Positions 26,934-34,223 of a DNA stretch of 64,000 nt are shown here, piece after piece. How positions within the stretch are numbered: the first letter of the stretch is position 1; every line of letters begins with the position of its first letter. The translations under genes were made by a program, and so were the position numbers. The notes beneath the pieces are model-generated. The model had not been told where the DNA came from and ran no database searches. It saw only the letters and a program-made list of their open reading frames with translations. The DNA lies in the NCBI GenBank assembly GCA_937879855.1, contig CALFMO010000066.1:156716-220715 (forward strand), written 5' to 3'. Source of the stretch: an uncultured Acidobacteriaceae bacterium. Lineage in GTDB: Bacteria > Acidobacteriota > Terriglobia > Terriglobales > Acidobacteriaceae.

Positions 26934-27104
26934 ATGGATACAAATGATACGTCCAATGACACCCCTCAGGTCGCGACAATCAAGAAAGAGCCATACGAAA
27001 AACCGTCCTTCCGATCCGAAACAGTTTTTGTGACCACCGCTCTTTCATGCGGAAAAACGCCCAACTCGAGCTTTCAATGCAATCTTAATCCAAAGGTTTC
27101 GTGA
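26934..27104 (+). CDS. Candidate RiPP precursor peptide 1
   Basis: A 56-residue peptide too short for usual gene calls. Residues 1-20 are Asp/Asn/Thr-rich. Residues 21-26 read YEKPSF, the YxxPx(L/F) pattern that RRE domains recognise in lasso and related leaders. The C-terminal part is TALSCGK (residues 35-41) and FQC (47-49), giving Cys39 and Cys49 with CX9C spacing; the last residue is Ser56. The peptide at 53375 shares Y..P.FR.E.VF.T.ALSCGK.....FQC..N and also ends in Ser. The stop overlaps the next start by 4 bp (GTGA), tying it to the modification genes. Which residues are modified is not known. Confidence 0.8.
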   Translation: MDTNDTSNDTPQVATIKKEPYEKPSFRSETVFVTTALSCGKTPNSSFQCNLNPKVS

Positions 27105-27619
27105 ATCCATCGATGATCTTCGACGAACGGGATGCCGCCAAGTGCGAGCTTGCAGCTGAAGTGTTGCGATCGTCCGGCGCACTTCGGCTCCAGGTCACGG
27201 GAAGGAGCATGTTGCCTACAATATGGCCGGGCGACACACTCATCATCGAGCGAATCCAGCGTGCTGCCGTTTCTGACGGAGAAATCGTTCTATTCGGTCG
27301 CGATCGGCGCCTTTTTGTTCATCGCCTCATAAGCCGTCGCAGCACGCCTGCCACAGCTGGAATCCTGACCCGCGGAGATGCGATGTCCTCGCCAGATCCG
27401 CCCCTTCGGGAAAGTGATCTGCTTGGAAAAGTTTCTTTCATTCTGCGGAAAGATAAACGTATCAGGCCGCGCAAGAGTCTGCGCTTGCCTCAACGCGCCG
27501 TTGCCGCCATGATTCAACGCTCGGACCTGGTTGCGCGGATTGTTCTTCGACTTCATGGCATGTTCCAGACCCCACAGGTTGAATCGCCGACTCAAACGTT
27601 ACGGATTAAAACCACATAG
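27101..27619 (+). CDS. Soluble S26-type signal peptidase-like protein
   Basis: A 172-residue protein starting at GTG inside the peptide stop codon. It has the S24/S26 serine site TGRSMLPTIWPGD (Ser36), then FVHRL with His74, and TRGDAMSSPD near residue 90. This Ser/His layout matches the archaeal/ER/SipW branch (S26B), in which His replaces the general-base Lys. Signal peptidases of that branch are membrane-anchored, but no membrane helix is visible here, so it should be cytoplasmic or peripheral. Its place directly after the precursor gene suggests leader removal. It ends 13 bp before the kinase start proposed here. The function is inferred from motif and position. Confidence 0.7.
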   Translation: MNPSMIFDERDAAKCELAAEVLRSSGALRLQVTGRSMLPTIWPGDTLIIERIQRAAVSDGEIVLFGRDRRLFVHRLISRRSTPATAGILTRGDAMSSPDPPLRESDLLGKVSFILRKDKRIRPRKSLRLPQRAVAAMIQRSDLVARIVLRLHGMFQTPQVESPTQTLRIKTT

Positions 27620-27632
27620 GATCGAGCTGTCC

Positions 27633-28448
27633 TTGCCTGCGCTAACCACCGAAGTTGGTCGACTCGCGCTCGTGATTGAAATCGGGGGCATGCCTGTACG
27701 TGTAAACACTACCGACCCGGTCTTCCTCGGCATGCTGCACGACCGATACGCCGGATTCGTAACATCTTCGGCGAGAGCTGAGATTGAATTCGATGTCGAC
27801 CTCACGCCGCCGCATACTACGGATCCGAATGCCGATGTGCGCGTGATTCACCGCCTGGGGCGGTGGAGCCTCGAACGCGGAGACTTTCGAGCCCAGTGGG
27901 AACCTTCTTCGCGGAGTGGCTGGATTCGCCAGACCGCAAATCCCTATTCGATCGATGCCGTGCTACGGATTGTGCACACGCTCGTGTTGGCCCGAGAGGG
28001 AGGCTTCCTTCTGCACTCCGCGAGTGCTATTCGCAACGGTAAGGCTTTCTTGTTTGCCGGCGTTTCCGAGGCCGGTAAGACGACCATCTCTCGCTTGGCC
28101 CCTCCAGATGTCACCCTCTTGACGGACGAGGTTTCCTACGTCCGCAAGCGGGATTCCGCTTACTTCGCTTACGGCACTCCCTTTACCGGCGAACTCGCCA
28201 AGCTGGGTGAAAATGTTTCGGCGCCCATTGCTGCGCTATACTTTCTCGGCAAGGGCGCAGAGAATCACATCGAGCCCATCCCGTCCGGAGAGGCGGCCCG
28301 AACGCTTCTTTGCAATCTGTTGTTTTTCGCGGAGGATGAGAAACTGGTGCAGTCGACTTTTCATTCCGCCTTCGAGTTTGTAAGTCGGGTCCCGGTTTCC
28401 CGTCTTACGTTCGCGCCGGACACCCGGGTGTGGGAGCTGATCGGATGA
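27633..28448 (+). CDS. HPr kinase-like protein (HprK-related)
   Basis: About 271 residues with a P-loop GVSEAGKTT at residues 143-151, a preceding GGFLLHSASAI segment and a following LLTDEVSYV segment that resembles Walker B/capping motifs of HprK. The N-terminal 100 residues (IEIGGMPVRV ... DRYAGFV) are not part of classical HprK/P. The frame is open back to 27531, but TTG 27633 gives the same length as the paralogue at 54131 and avoids overlap with the peptidase gene. HprK-like kinases in lasso clusters phosphorylate the C-terminal serine of the precursor; both precursors here end in serine. It overlaps PqqD by 4 bp. Confidence 0.75.
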   Translation: MPALTTEVGRLALVIEIGGMPVRVNTTDPVFLGMLHDRYAGFVTSSARAEIEFDVDLTPPHTTDPNADVRVIHRLGRWSLERGDFRAQWEPSSRSGWIRQTANPYSIDAVLRIVHTLVLAREGGFLLHSASAIRNGKAFLFAGVSEAGKTTISRLAPPDVTLLTDEVSYVRKRDSAYFAYGTPFTGELAKLGENVSAPIAALYFLGKGAENHIEPIPSGEAARTLLCNLLFFAEDEKLVQSTFHSAFEFVSRVPVSRLTFAPDTRVWELIG

Positions 28449-28762
28449 GCAGTCTTTACCTTGCACGCAATCCTCGGGTCGCGGCGCGCAGTCTGGATGG
28501 CGAAATGATGATTATGTCCGGACGAGATTCCACTCTTTTTACTTTGAACAAGACCGCCACAGTTCTCTGGCAGTTCGCGGACGGCGCCACTCCGCTTGAC
28601 CAAATCGTCGAGCGACGCATTTGCTCCAGATTCGACGTAGAACCAGCGGAGGCTTTGCAAGACGCCGAAACTCTGGCGCGTGAACTGGCCAGCCGCGAGA
28701 TCCTGCAACTTTCGGAAGAACCGATCCTGCCGCGGAATCCCGTGGCCGGAGAGCCCCGATGA
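28445..28762 (+). CDS. PqqD-like peptide chaperone (RRE)
   Basis: A 105-residue protein with the PqqD pattern: ARNPRVAARSLDGEMMIMSGRDSTLFTLNKTATVLW followed by a helical half with LDQIVERRI and DVEPAEALQDAETLARELASREIL. PqqD-type winged-helix domains bind RiPP leader peptides and hand them to radical SAM enzymes. The start overlaps the kinase stop and the stop overlaps the radical SAM start, each by 4 bp, which gives strong translational coupling. A paralogue is at 54965. The predicted ligand is the YEKPSF segment of the precursor. Confidence 0.85.
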   Translation: MSSLYLARNPRVAARSLDGEMMIMSGRDSTLFTLNKTATVLWQFADGATPLDQIVERRICSRFDVEPAEALQDAETLARELASREILQLSEEPILPRNPVAGEPR

Positions 28763-29868
28763 GCTCACTGCTCGAGGAGGTGTCCGCGAAGGCGCTAAAG
28801 CTGAATATTCCCCTCAGCGTCCAGCTCGACCTGACCTACCGCTGTAACGAGCGCTGCGTTCACTGTTATCTCGATCATGACGATCATGGCGAGATGACTA
28901 CCACGGAAATCAAGCACCTGCTCGATGAGATGGCTGATGCGGGAGTCTTCATTCTCACCCTGAGCGGCGGTGAGATTTTTCTGCGCAAGGATTTCTTCGA
29001 GCTTCTCGAACATGCCCGACGCCTGATGTTTTGCGTCAAACTGAAGACTAACGCCGTCCTGATACGCGAGCGCGAGGCGGCTCGCCTGCGCGATCTGGCG
29101 GTGGAATCGATCCAGGTCAGTATTTACTCGCACCGTCCCGAAGTGCACGATGCCATTACCCTGATTCCAGGATCTCTGCAGCGCTCACTTAACGCAATCC
29201 GTTTCCTCAAGTCTCAAGGGCTCAAAGTCATCATCGCAAATGTTTTGATGACCCAGAACATGCAAGACTATCCTGGGGTTCGCGCCCTTGCCGAGGAACT
29301 CGGAGTCGAGTGCACTCTCGATCCAACCGTCACACCCATGATGGACGGAAACCGCTTTACCGTGAATCTGGGGGTGGATCAAAGCGCGCTCCGTCAAGTT
29401 TTCCGTGATGCATCGCTGGTGGGCGACGTCAACGAGTTTTGTGCGATCCCCGCAAAGCCGAGTGAGAACGAGCTTGAATCCACTCCATGCAGCGCCGGCC
29501 ACACTGCCTGCTACGTTTCACCTTACGGCGAAGTTTTTCCTTGTGTCCAGTTTCCCCTTCCGACTGGAAACGTGCGCCGACAACGCTTCGTAGACATTTG
29601 GCGATATTCGATTCAGATGAGGGAGGTACGCTCGATCCGAGTGAAGGACTTGACGACCTGCACCTCGTGCACACACGTCTCGAGCTGCACGCGCTGTCCA
29701 GGTCTTGCGTACATGGAAGGGAACATGCGTGGCCCATCATCGCAAGATTGCGAGAAATCTTTTGCCAGAACCGGCGTGCCATCCGCCAACATGCTGGAGA
29801 AGAAACGCGCTGGCATCAACCTCGTGCAAATACGAGTCCTGCCGAATATGGCCCGACCTGCTGCCTGA
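28759..29868 (+). CDS. Radical SAM/SPASM peptide-modifying enzyme
   Basis: A 369-residue protein. CNERCVHC at residues 29-36 is the CX3CX2C site for the SAM-binding 4Fe-4S cluster, followed by LTLSGGEIFLR. The C-terminal SPASM region has PCSAG, TACYVSPYGEVFPCVQFP, CTSCTHVSSCTRCPG and DCEKS, enough cysteines for two auxiliary clusters. This architecture is shared by PqqE and sactipeptide-type synthases. It would act in the cytoplasm on the precursor delivered by the PqqD-like protein. The conserved CX9C core suggests thioether or other Cys-based crosslinks, but the chemistry cannot be read from the sequence. The paralogue at 55276 is very similar throughout. Confidence 0.9.
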   Translation: MSSLLEEVSAKALKLNIPLSVQLDLTYRCNERCVHCYLDHDDHGEMTTTEIKHLLDEMADAGVFILTLSGGEIFLRKDFFELLEHARRLMFCVKLKTNAVLIREREAARLRDLAVESIQVSIYSHRPEVHDAITLIPGSLQRSLNAIRFLKSQGLKVIIANVLMTQNMQDYPGVRALAEELGVECTLDPTVTPMMDGNRFTVNLGVDQSALRQVFRDASLVGDVNEFCAIPAKPSENELESTPCSAGHTACYVSPYGEVFPCVQFPLPTGNVRRQRFVDIWRYSIQMREVRSIRVKDLTTCTSCTHVSSCTRCPGLAYMEGNMRGPSSQDCEKSFARTGVPSANMLEKKRAGINLVQIRVLPNMARPAA

Positions 29869-30168
29869 GGGCAGAAGAGTAAGCGACTAAAAACCATTCT
29901 TAAGGTCGGCCAAATGGTGATGAGATAGTCGAACTGCGGGCCTCTGTGGCTCTTGTTCTAACCGCCATGTTCCGCGCCGCCTGCGATCCCAGCCAAAACG
30001 GACACTCCACCTGGCTCGCCGGTCTGTAATATGGTTCGACAATTTGCAGGAAAGAAAACCGAGTGTAATCTTGCAATTTCCGAAGTTAAAGAGGAAATCT
30101 CGCTCCGTAGACTACTTCACGAAGAAACGGAAAATAGTCGCCTAGAGAAGGGCAGGACACACGATTCT

Positions 30169-32079
30169 ATGAAACTAACGACATCATGGAGTGGTAAGCA
30201 GATGCTTGACGTCGCAGCGGCGGCGCTTATCGTTTTCGCAATGGCTCAAGGTGCAAAGGCGCAAAGCTCGGGGCAAGGGATTTCGATCGTTTCCGATTGG
30301 AGCGACCGGCACGTGGTTTTTTCCCATCCCGATTCTTTTGAGAGTGCGTGGAGACTTCTTTCGGAACCCCGTTATGGGTTGCAAGCCCTAAGACGCAAGG
30401 CAAGAAGCCTCGAACGGATTGACGAATCTGAAGACCAACGAAACGATTCAAACCAATTTGAGCGGGGCCAGAAAAAATCCAGGAAGGCGTTTCACAGGGA
30501 CTGGGGACAGTCATTAGGGGCCAATGGCTCAACGGGCGCCCCCCTGTCCGGTGTGACCTGGTATCCGGTGGCGCCCGCAAAATATTCTTTTGACATCAAT
30601 GCCAGTCCGAACTGCGGCCAAGACTATGTAATTTTCCCTACAAATTTGGTGGGTGCGACGGCTGGGCAAGCCAGCGTGATTGCCTATAGGAACCTGTACG
30701 CGGGAGCTGGCAGCTCGTTTTGCGGTGTAGCTAACCCAACGGTGTATTGGTCGTATAACACCAATTTCGACCATGTAGGCACGGCCACCAATGGCACGGT
30801 GCAAACATCTCCCGTCATCTCGCTGGATGGCACAAAAGTAGCGTTTGTCGAGACCAGGACGGCCGCCAACGGAGGGGCCATTCTTCATCTTCTGAAGTGG
30901 CACGCTCTCGATGGCGGCGCGATTAACAGCGCCGCAGCGCCGACGACCGCCACGGCCTGGACTGCGGATGGCCTTGCTGGGCATTGCCCTGTCGCGGGCG
31001 CGTGCATGATTAGCATTGTGCTCAATGGTGCTCAGGCCGACAGCGCATCATCTCCCTTCTACGATTACGGGCGCGACGCTATCTATGTTGGCGATGACAA
31101 CGGTGTGCTCCACAAGATCATCAACGCGTTTGGTGTTGCCGGAGCGACCCCCAGCGAACTGACTACGGGCAATTGGCCGCTCACCGTGGATGCCGGAAGA
31201 ATTCTAACCTCTCCCACTCTGGACTCTGTATCGGGGAATCTCTTTACCGGAGATTCCGGCGGGCGTCTTAGCTACATTCGCGAGGCATTCAGCACGACGG
31301 GAACCTGCGCTGCCGGAGCCCCGCCATGTCTCGGCTCGACCAGCATCAATCCTGCCGTCCATGTGATTGCGGACGCCCCCATAGTAGACTCGAACACCGG
31401 AAAGGTCTTCGTATTTCTCGGCAACAACGGAACGAATGCAGTCGTGATTCAATCCGATGTCACATTGAGCGCCTCTGTCACCGTCAGCCTGGGGACGGGG
31501 ACGGGCCACCATCTCCACTCTGGCGCCTTTGATAATACCTATATGACGGGCAACGGTAGCGCCGGATCGCTGTACATGTGCGGATCGTCGGCCACCAGCG
31601 CCCCCACCATCCAGCGCATCGGCTTTACCAATTCAGGTAGAATCCCTCCCAGTCCTTTTGCAAATCCCGTCGGAACGATGAATGCCACCGTGGATGTTGC
31701 AACCCTCACCGTCGCCTCGGCCAGTGCGGAATGCTCTCCGATAACGGAGTTGTACAATGCAAACGCTCCGGCGGCATCCGCGGACCAGATTTTTTTCGGA
31801 GTTCAAAAGTCCGGAAGCGGAACGAACTGCGGTGGGGCCGGCTGCGTCATGTCGGTGAACGTTACCGGAACTCCGGCAACCCTGGCCATTGCAAATTCAA
31901 TCGCGGAAATCGGCGGCCCTAGCGGAATCATTGTTGACAATGATGCAAATACCACATTGTTCCCGCAGTCCTCGAGCCTCTATTTTTCAAGCCAAGGAAA
32001 CAGCACCGCGGGCGTCCCTTGTGGCGTAACCGTCGGCGTTGGCTGTGCAATAAAGGTGACCCAAGCTGGTTTGAACTAA
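30169..32079 (+). CDS. Secreted propeller-like protein, paralogue of the one at 24785
   Basis: A 636-residue protein with signal peptide (MLDVAAAALIVFAMAQGAKA). After it comes SDWSDRHVVFSHP and SEPRYGLQALRRKA, the same opening as the protein at 24785, and then similar blade segments (VYWSYNTN, SLDGTKVAFVETR, PFYDYGRDAIYVGDDNGVLHKI). It lacks the two GTSG/W modules of the first protein. ATG 30169 was chosen because the signal peptide begins there; an AGGA lies upstream. It starts 300 bp after the radical SAM gene. Those 300 bases hold nothing I recognise. Two such paralogues flanking one cassette suggest a functional link, but their role is unknown. Confidence 0.7.
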   Translation: MKLTTSWSGKQMLDVAAAALIVFAMAQGAKAQSSGQGISIVSDWSDRHVVFSHPDSFESAWRLLSEPRYGLQALRRKARSLERIDESEDQRNDSNQFERGQKKSRKAFHRDWGQSLGANGSTGAPLSGVTWYPVAPAKYSFDINASPNCGQDYVIFPTNLVGATAGQASVIAYRNLYAGAGSSFCGVANPTVYWSYNTNFDHVGTATNGTVQTSPVISLDGTKVAFVETRTAANGGAILHLLKWHALDGGAINSAAAPTTATAWTADGLAGHCPVAGACMISIVLNGAQADSASSPFYDYGRDAIYVGDDNGVLHKIINAFGVAGATPSELTTGNWPLTVDAGRILTSPTLDSVSGNLFTGDSGGRLSYIREAFSTTGTCAAGAPPCLGSTSINPAVHVIADAPIVDSNTGKVFVFLGNNGTNAVVIQSDVTLSASVTVSLGTGTGHHLHSGAFDNTYMTGNGSAGSLYMCGSSATSAPTIQRIGFTNSGRIPPSPFANPVGTMNATVDVATLTVASASAECSPITELYNANAPAASADQIFFGVQKSGSGTNCGGAGCVMSVNVTGTPATLAIANSIAEIGGPSGIIVDNDANTTLFPQSSSLYFSSQGNSTAGVPCGVTVGVGCAIKVTQAGLN

Positions 32080-32260
32080 ACGCGAAAGGTTCGCACCCGA
32101 AACTCTCTCCCGTGCGCGTAATCATGCCTGCGCAGCGGATTGCAGCGGATCCGACAATTCTGGACGGTTGATTGGCGACGCCCACGCTCAGTGTTGCGCT
32201 GACTCCCGGCGTCTACAGGGCGACAAGCGGATTTTTTCAACAGACTTTTGAAAGGGGGGA

Positions 32261-32290
32261 TTGCAACTCTGGATTCACAATTGTTATAGT
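32261..32290 (+). promoter_or_regulatory. Candidate promoter for the WecA/MraY-like gene
   Basis: TTGCAA, 18 bases, then TATAGT (5 of 6 to the -10 consensus), about 100 bases before the TTG start at 32393. The rest of the 313-bp gap after the secreted-protein gene holds no gene that I can see. Confidence 0.3.
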
Positions 32291-32392
32291 TCTTCGACGA
32301 AATATTTGAGAAGTCGGACTCAATAAGCAGTTTGCTTCGGCGAAATGTTCACATATCTGTTGCCCTCTAGCCTGGATCAGCGGAGATCTTAG

Positions 32393-33958
32393 TTGACACC
32401 GTTCTATTTGATCACTTTCGGAATATCCCTGCTGCTTTCGTTCGTGCTCACTTGGTGCGTTCGCAATGTTGCAATGGGCCGTGGCTGGGTGGCACCCCCG
32501 ATGCAGGAACGAGACCTGCACGAAAATCCATTGCCTCGCTTGGGTGGAGTTCCTATATTCTTATCGTTTCTTATCGCTATTGGCGTTGCGTTATTAGCGA
32601 GTTTGCATTTCCCGGTATTGGCTGCCGGCCTCTCGGCTCGGACTTTTCTGACTGTTCTTGCGCCTGCCTCTCTCATTTTTCTGCTTGGTCTCTACGACGA
32701 TATTCGTGCCATCGGTCCATACCCGAAGTTTGCGGTTCAAGGGGTTGCGGCTATCTTGCTGTTCGCCGGCGGCTTGGGGATTCACGATCTGCCATTGTTG
32801 TTTGGATCGCGGCATTTAGCTTGGTACGTCGCTCTCCCCATAACCGTTCTGTGGGTCATTGGCCTTACGAACGCGTTTAATCTGATCGATGGGCTGGACG
32901 GGCTGGCTGCCGGTTCCGCGCTATTCTCAACCTTCGTTGTCTTCGTGGTCGCAGTTTCCAGCGGTGCGTCGTCCATGTCACTGCTGACGATTGCTCTGGC
33001 TGGTGCCATCTTGGGATTTTTGCGTTTTAACTTCAATCCAGCGACCATCTTTCTTGGGGACTGCGGAAGTTTGTTCATCGGATTTATGCTGAGTGCCTTG
33101 GCACTGGCTGGCTCCGAGAAGGCGACCACGGTTATTGCTGTAGCGATCCCGGTCGTCTCTTTCGGCCTCCCTATTCTGGAGACGACCCTGTCCGTGTTGC
33201 GGCGCTTGATTGGCGGCCGGCCAGTCTTCACTGCGGATCGTGAGCACATTCATCACAAATTGCTGCAACGAGGTATGTCGCCCCGGCAAGTTGTTATTGC
33301 GCTCTATGCCGTGTCGGCTGTGTTCGCCCTGCTCAGTTTGTTCTTGTTGTTGCCCGAACGGCACACCGTCGGCTTGGTCCTAGTCGTTATCGGTGTGGGA
33401 ATCTGGTTTGGCATTCAGCATTTGGGGTACCTAGAATTTGGGGAAATCCGTCGTGTTGCACAGCGCACCTTCGAACAAAGAAGCATATTTGTCAACAATC
33501 TGGCAATTCGACGGGCTATCGAAAAGTTGAAACTCGCCAGCGATTACGATCAGGTGTGTCGTATCCTGGAGTCCGCTTTTCTCTCCAACGATTTTGATGG
33601 CTTCGAAATGAGTGTCGAGGCCCATGAGGACCAGTCCCCGTTCGGTGGCGACACACACCTGACGGGAAGATCGGGAAAGATTTTTCATTTCGAAAAGCCG
33701 GAGTCTGCGAAGTTCCAGAACGGGTGGGCAGCTTGGCATCTTACGCTGGAGTTAGTCACGTCCACCGATCATTTGCGCGGCTCCATGAAGATCTATCGAT
33801 TTTATTCGGATCGCGCGCTGCTCGTAGATACGAATCTGTTGACCTCGGATTTTCCCGTTGTTCTTGCTGACGCGCTGGATCGCGTTCTCTCTTCTAAGGA
33901 GGGAATGGTTGCCGTTCAGGCAGGCGGTACGGAGTTTACTGCGGCCGAGGCGAGTTGA
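32393..33958 (+). CDS. WecA/MraY-type undecaprenyl-phosphate sugar-1-phosphate transferase with extra C-terminal domain
   Basis: A 521-residue membrane protein starting at TTG, with GGAG eight bases upstream. Residues 1-345 form about ten or eleven helices with family motifs: YDDIRAIGPYPKF near residue 101, NAFNLIDGLDGLAAGSA near 161, FLGDCGSLFIGF near 222 and the loop HIHHKLLQRGMSPRQV near 284. This family links a sugar-1-phosphate to undecaprenyl phosphate, the first step of glycan assembly. Residues 347-521 are a soluble extension not found in WecA or MraY, starting FGEIRRVAQRTFEQR and resembling a sensory or regulatory domain. It may start the polysaccharide of this locus. Confidence 0.85.
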   Translation: MTPFYLITFGISLLLSFVLTWCVRNVAMGRGWVAPPMQERDLHENPLPRLGGVPIFLSFLIAIGVALLASLHFPVLAAGLSARTFLTVLAPASLIFLLGLYDDIRAIGPYPKFAVQGVAAILLFAGGLGIHDLPLLFGSRHLAWYVALPITVLWVIGLTNAFNLIDGLDGLAAGSALFSTFVVFVVAVSSGASSMSLLTIALAGAILGFLRFNFNPATIFLGDCGSLFIGFMLSALALAGSEKATTVIAVAIPVVSFGLPILETTLSVLRRLIGGRPVFTADREHIHHKLLQRGMSPRQVVIALYAVSAVFALLSLFLLLPERHTVGLVLVVIGVGIWFGIQHLGYLEFGEIRRVAQRTFEQRSIFVNNLAIRRAIEKLKLASDYDQVCRILESAFLSNDFDGFEMSVEAHEDQSPFGGDTHLTGRSGKIFHFEKPESAKFQNGWAAWHLTLELVTSTDHLRGSMKIYRFYSDRALLVDTNLLTSDFPVVLADALDRVLSSKEGMVAVQAGGTEFTAAEAS

Positions 33959-34039
33959 CGAGCTACGCCTTCAGATACTGTATTTATCCCTGTTGACAGG
34001 CACCGCGCGCGCCCCCCCGTTTGGTGGGAGTACTTTTGC

Positions 34040-34160
34040 GGCGCCGATGCCGCCCGCGTATTGGCGCTCGCCGCCTCCTAGGATTTCCTCACCCTCTCGA
34101 AAGGCGCCGACCCCGACATCCCCATCCTCGAGCAAGCCAAATCCGAGTACCGAAGCTGCA
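34040..34160 (+). pseudogene. C-terminal scar of a Ser/Thr kinase-TPR gene
   Basis: In one frame the sequence reads DFLTLSKGADPDIPILEQAKSEY, right after a stop codon. This closely resembles the YQDFLTLWKDADPDIPILKQAKAEY tail common at the end of acidobacterial kinase-TPR proteins. A TAG stands where CAG (Gln) would be expected. Nothing upstream continues the protein. It lies just before an intact kinase gene and marks loss or rearrangement of an earlier kinase. Confidence 0.5.
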
Positions 34161-34223
34161 ATAACTTCTTTCGCTTACGTCTTTAATTGACCCGCGCACG
34201 ATTGCGTCATACCATTCCCGCGA

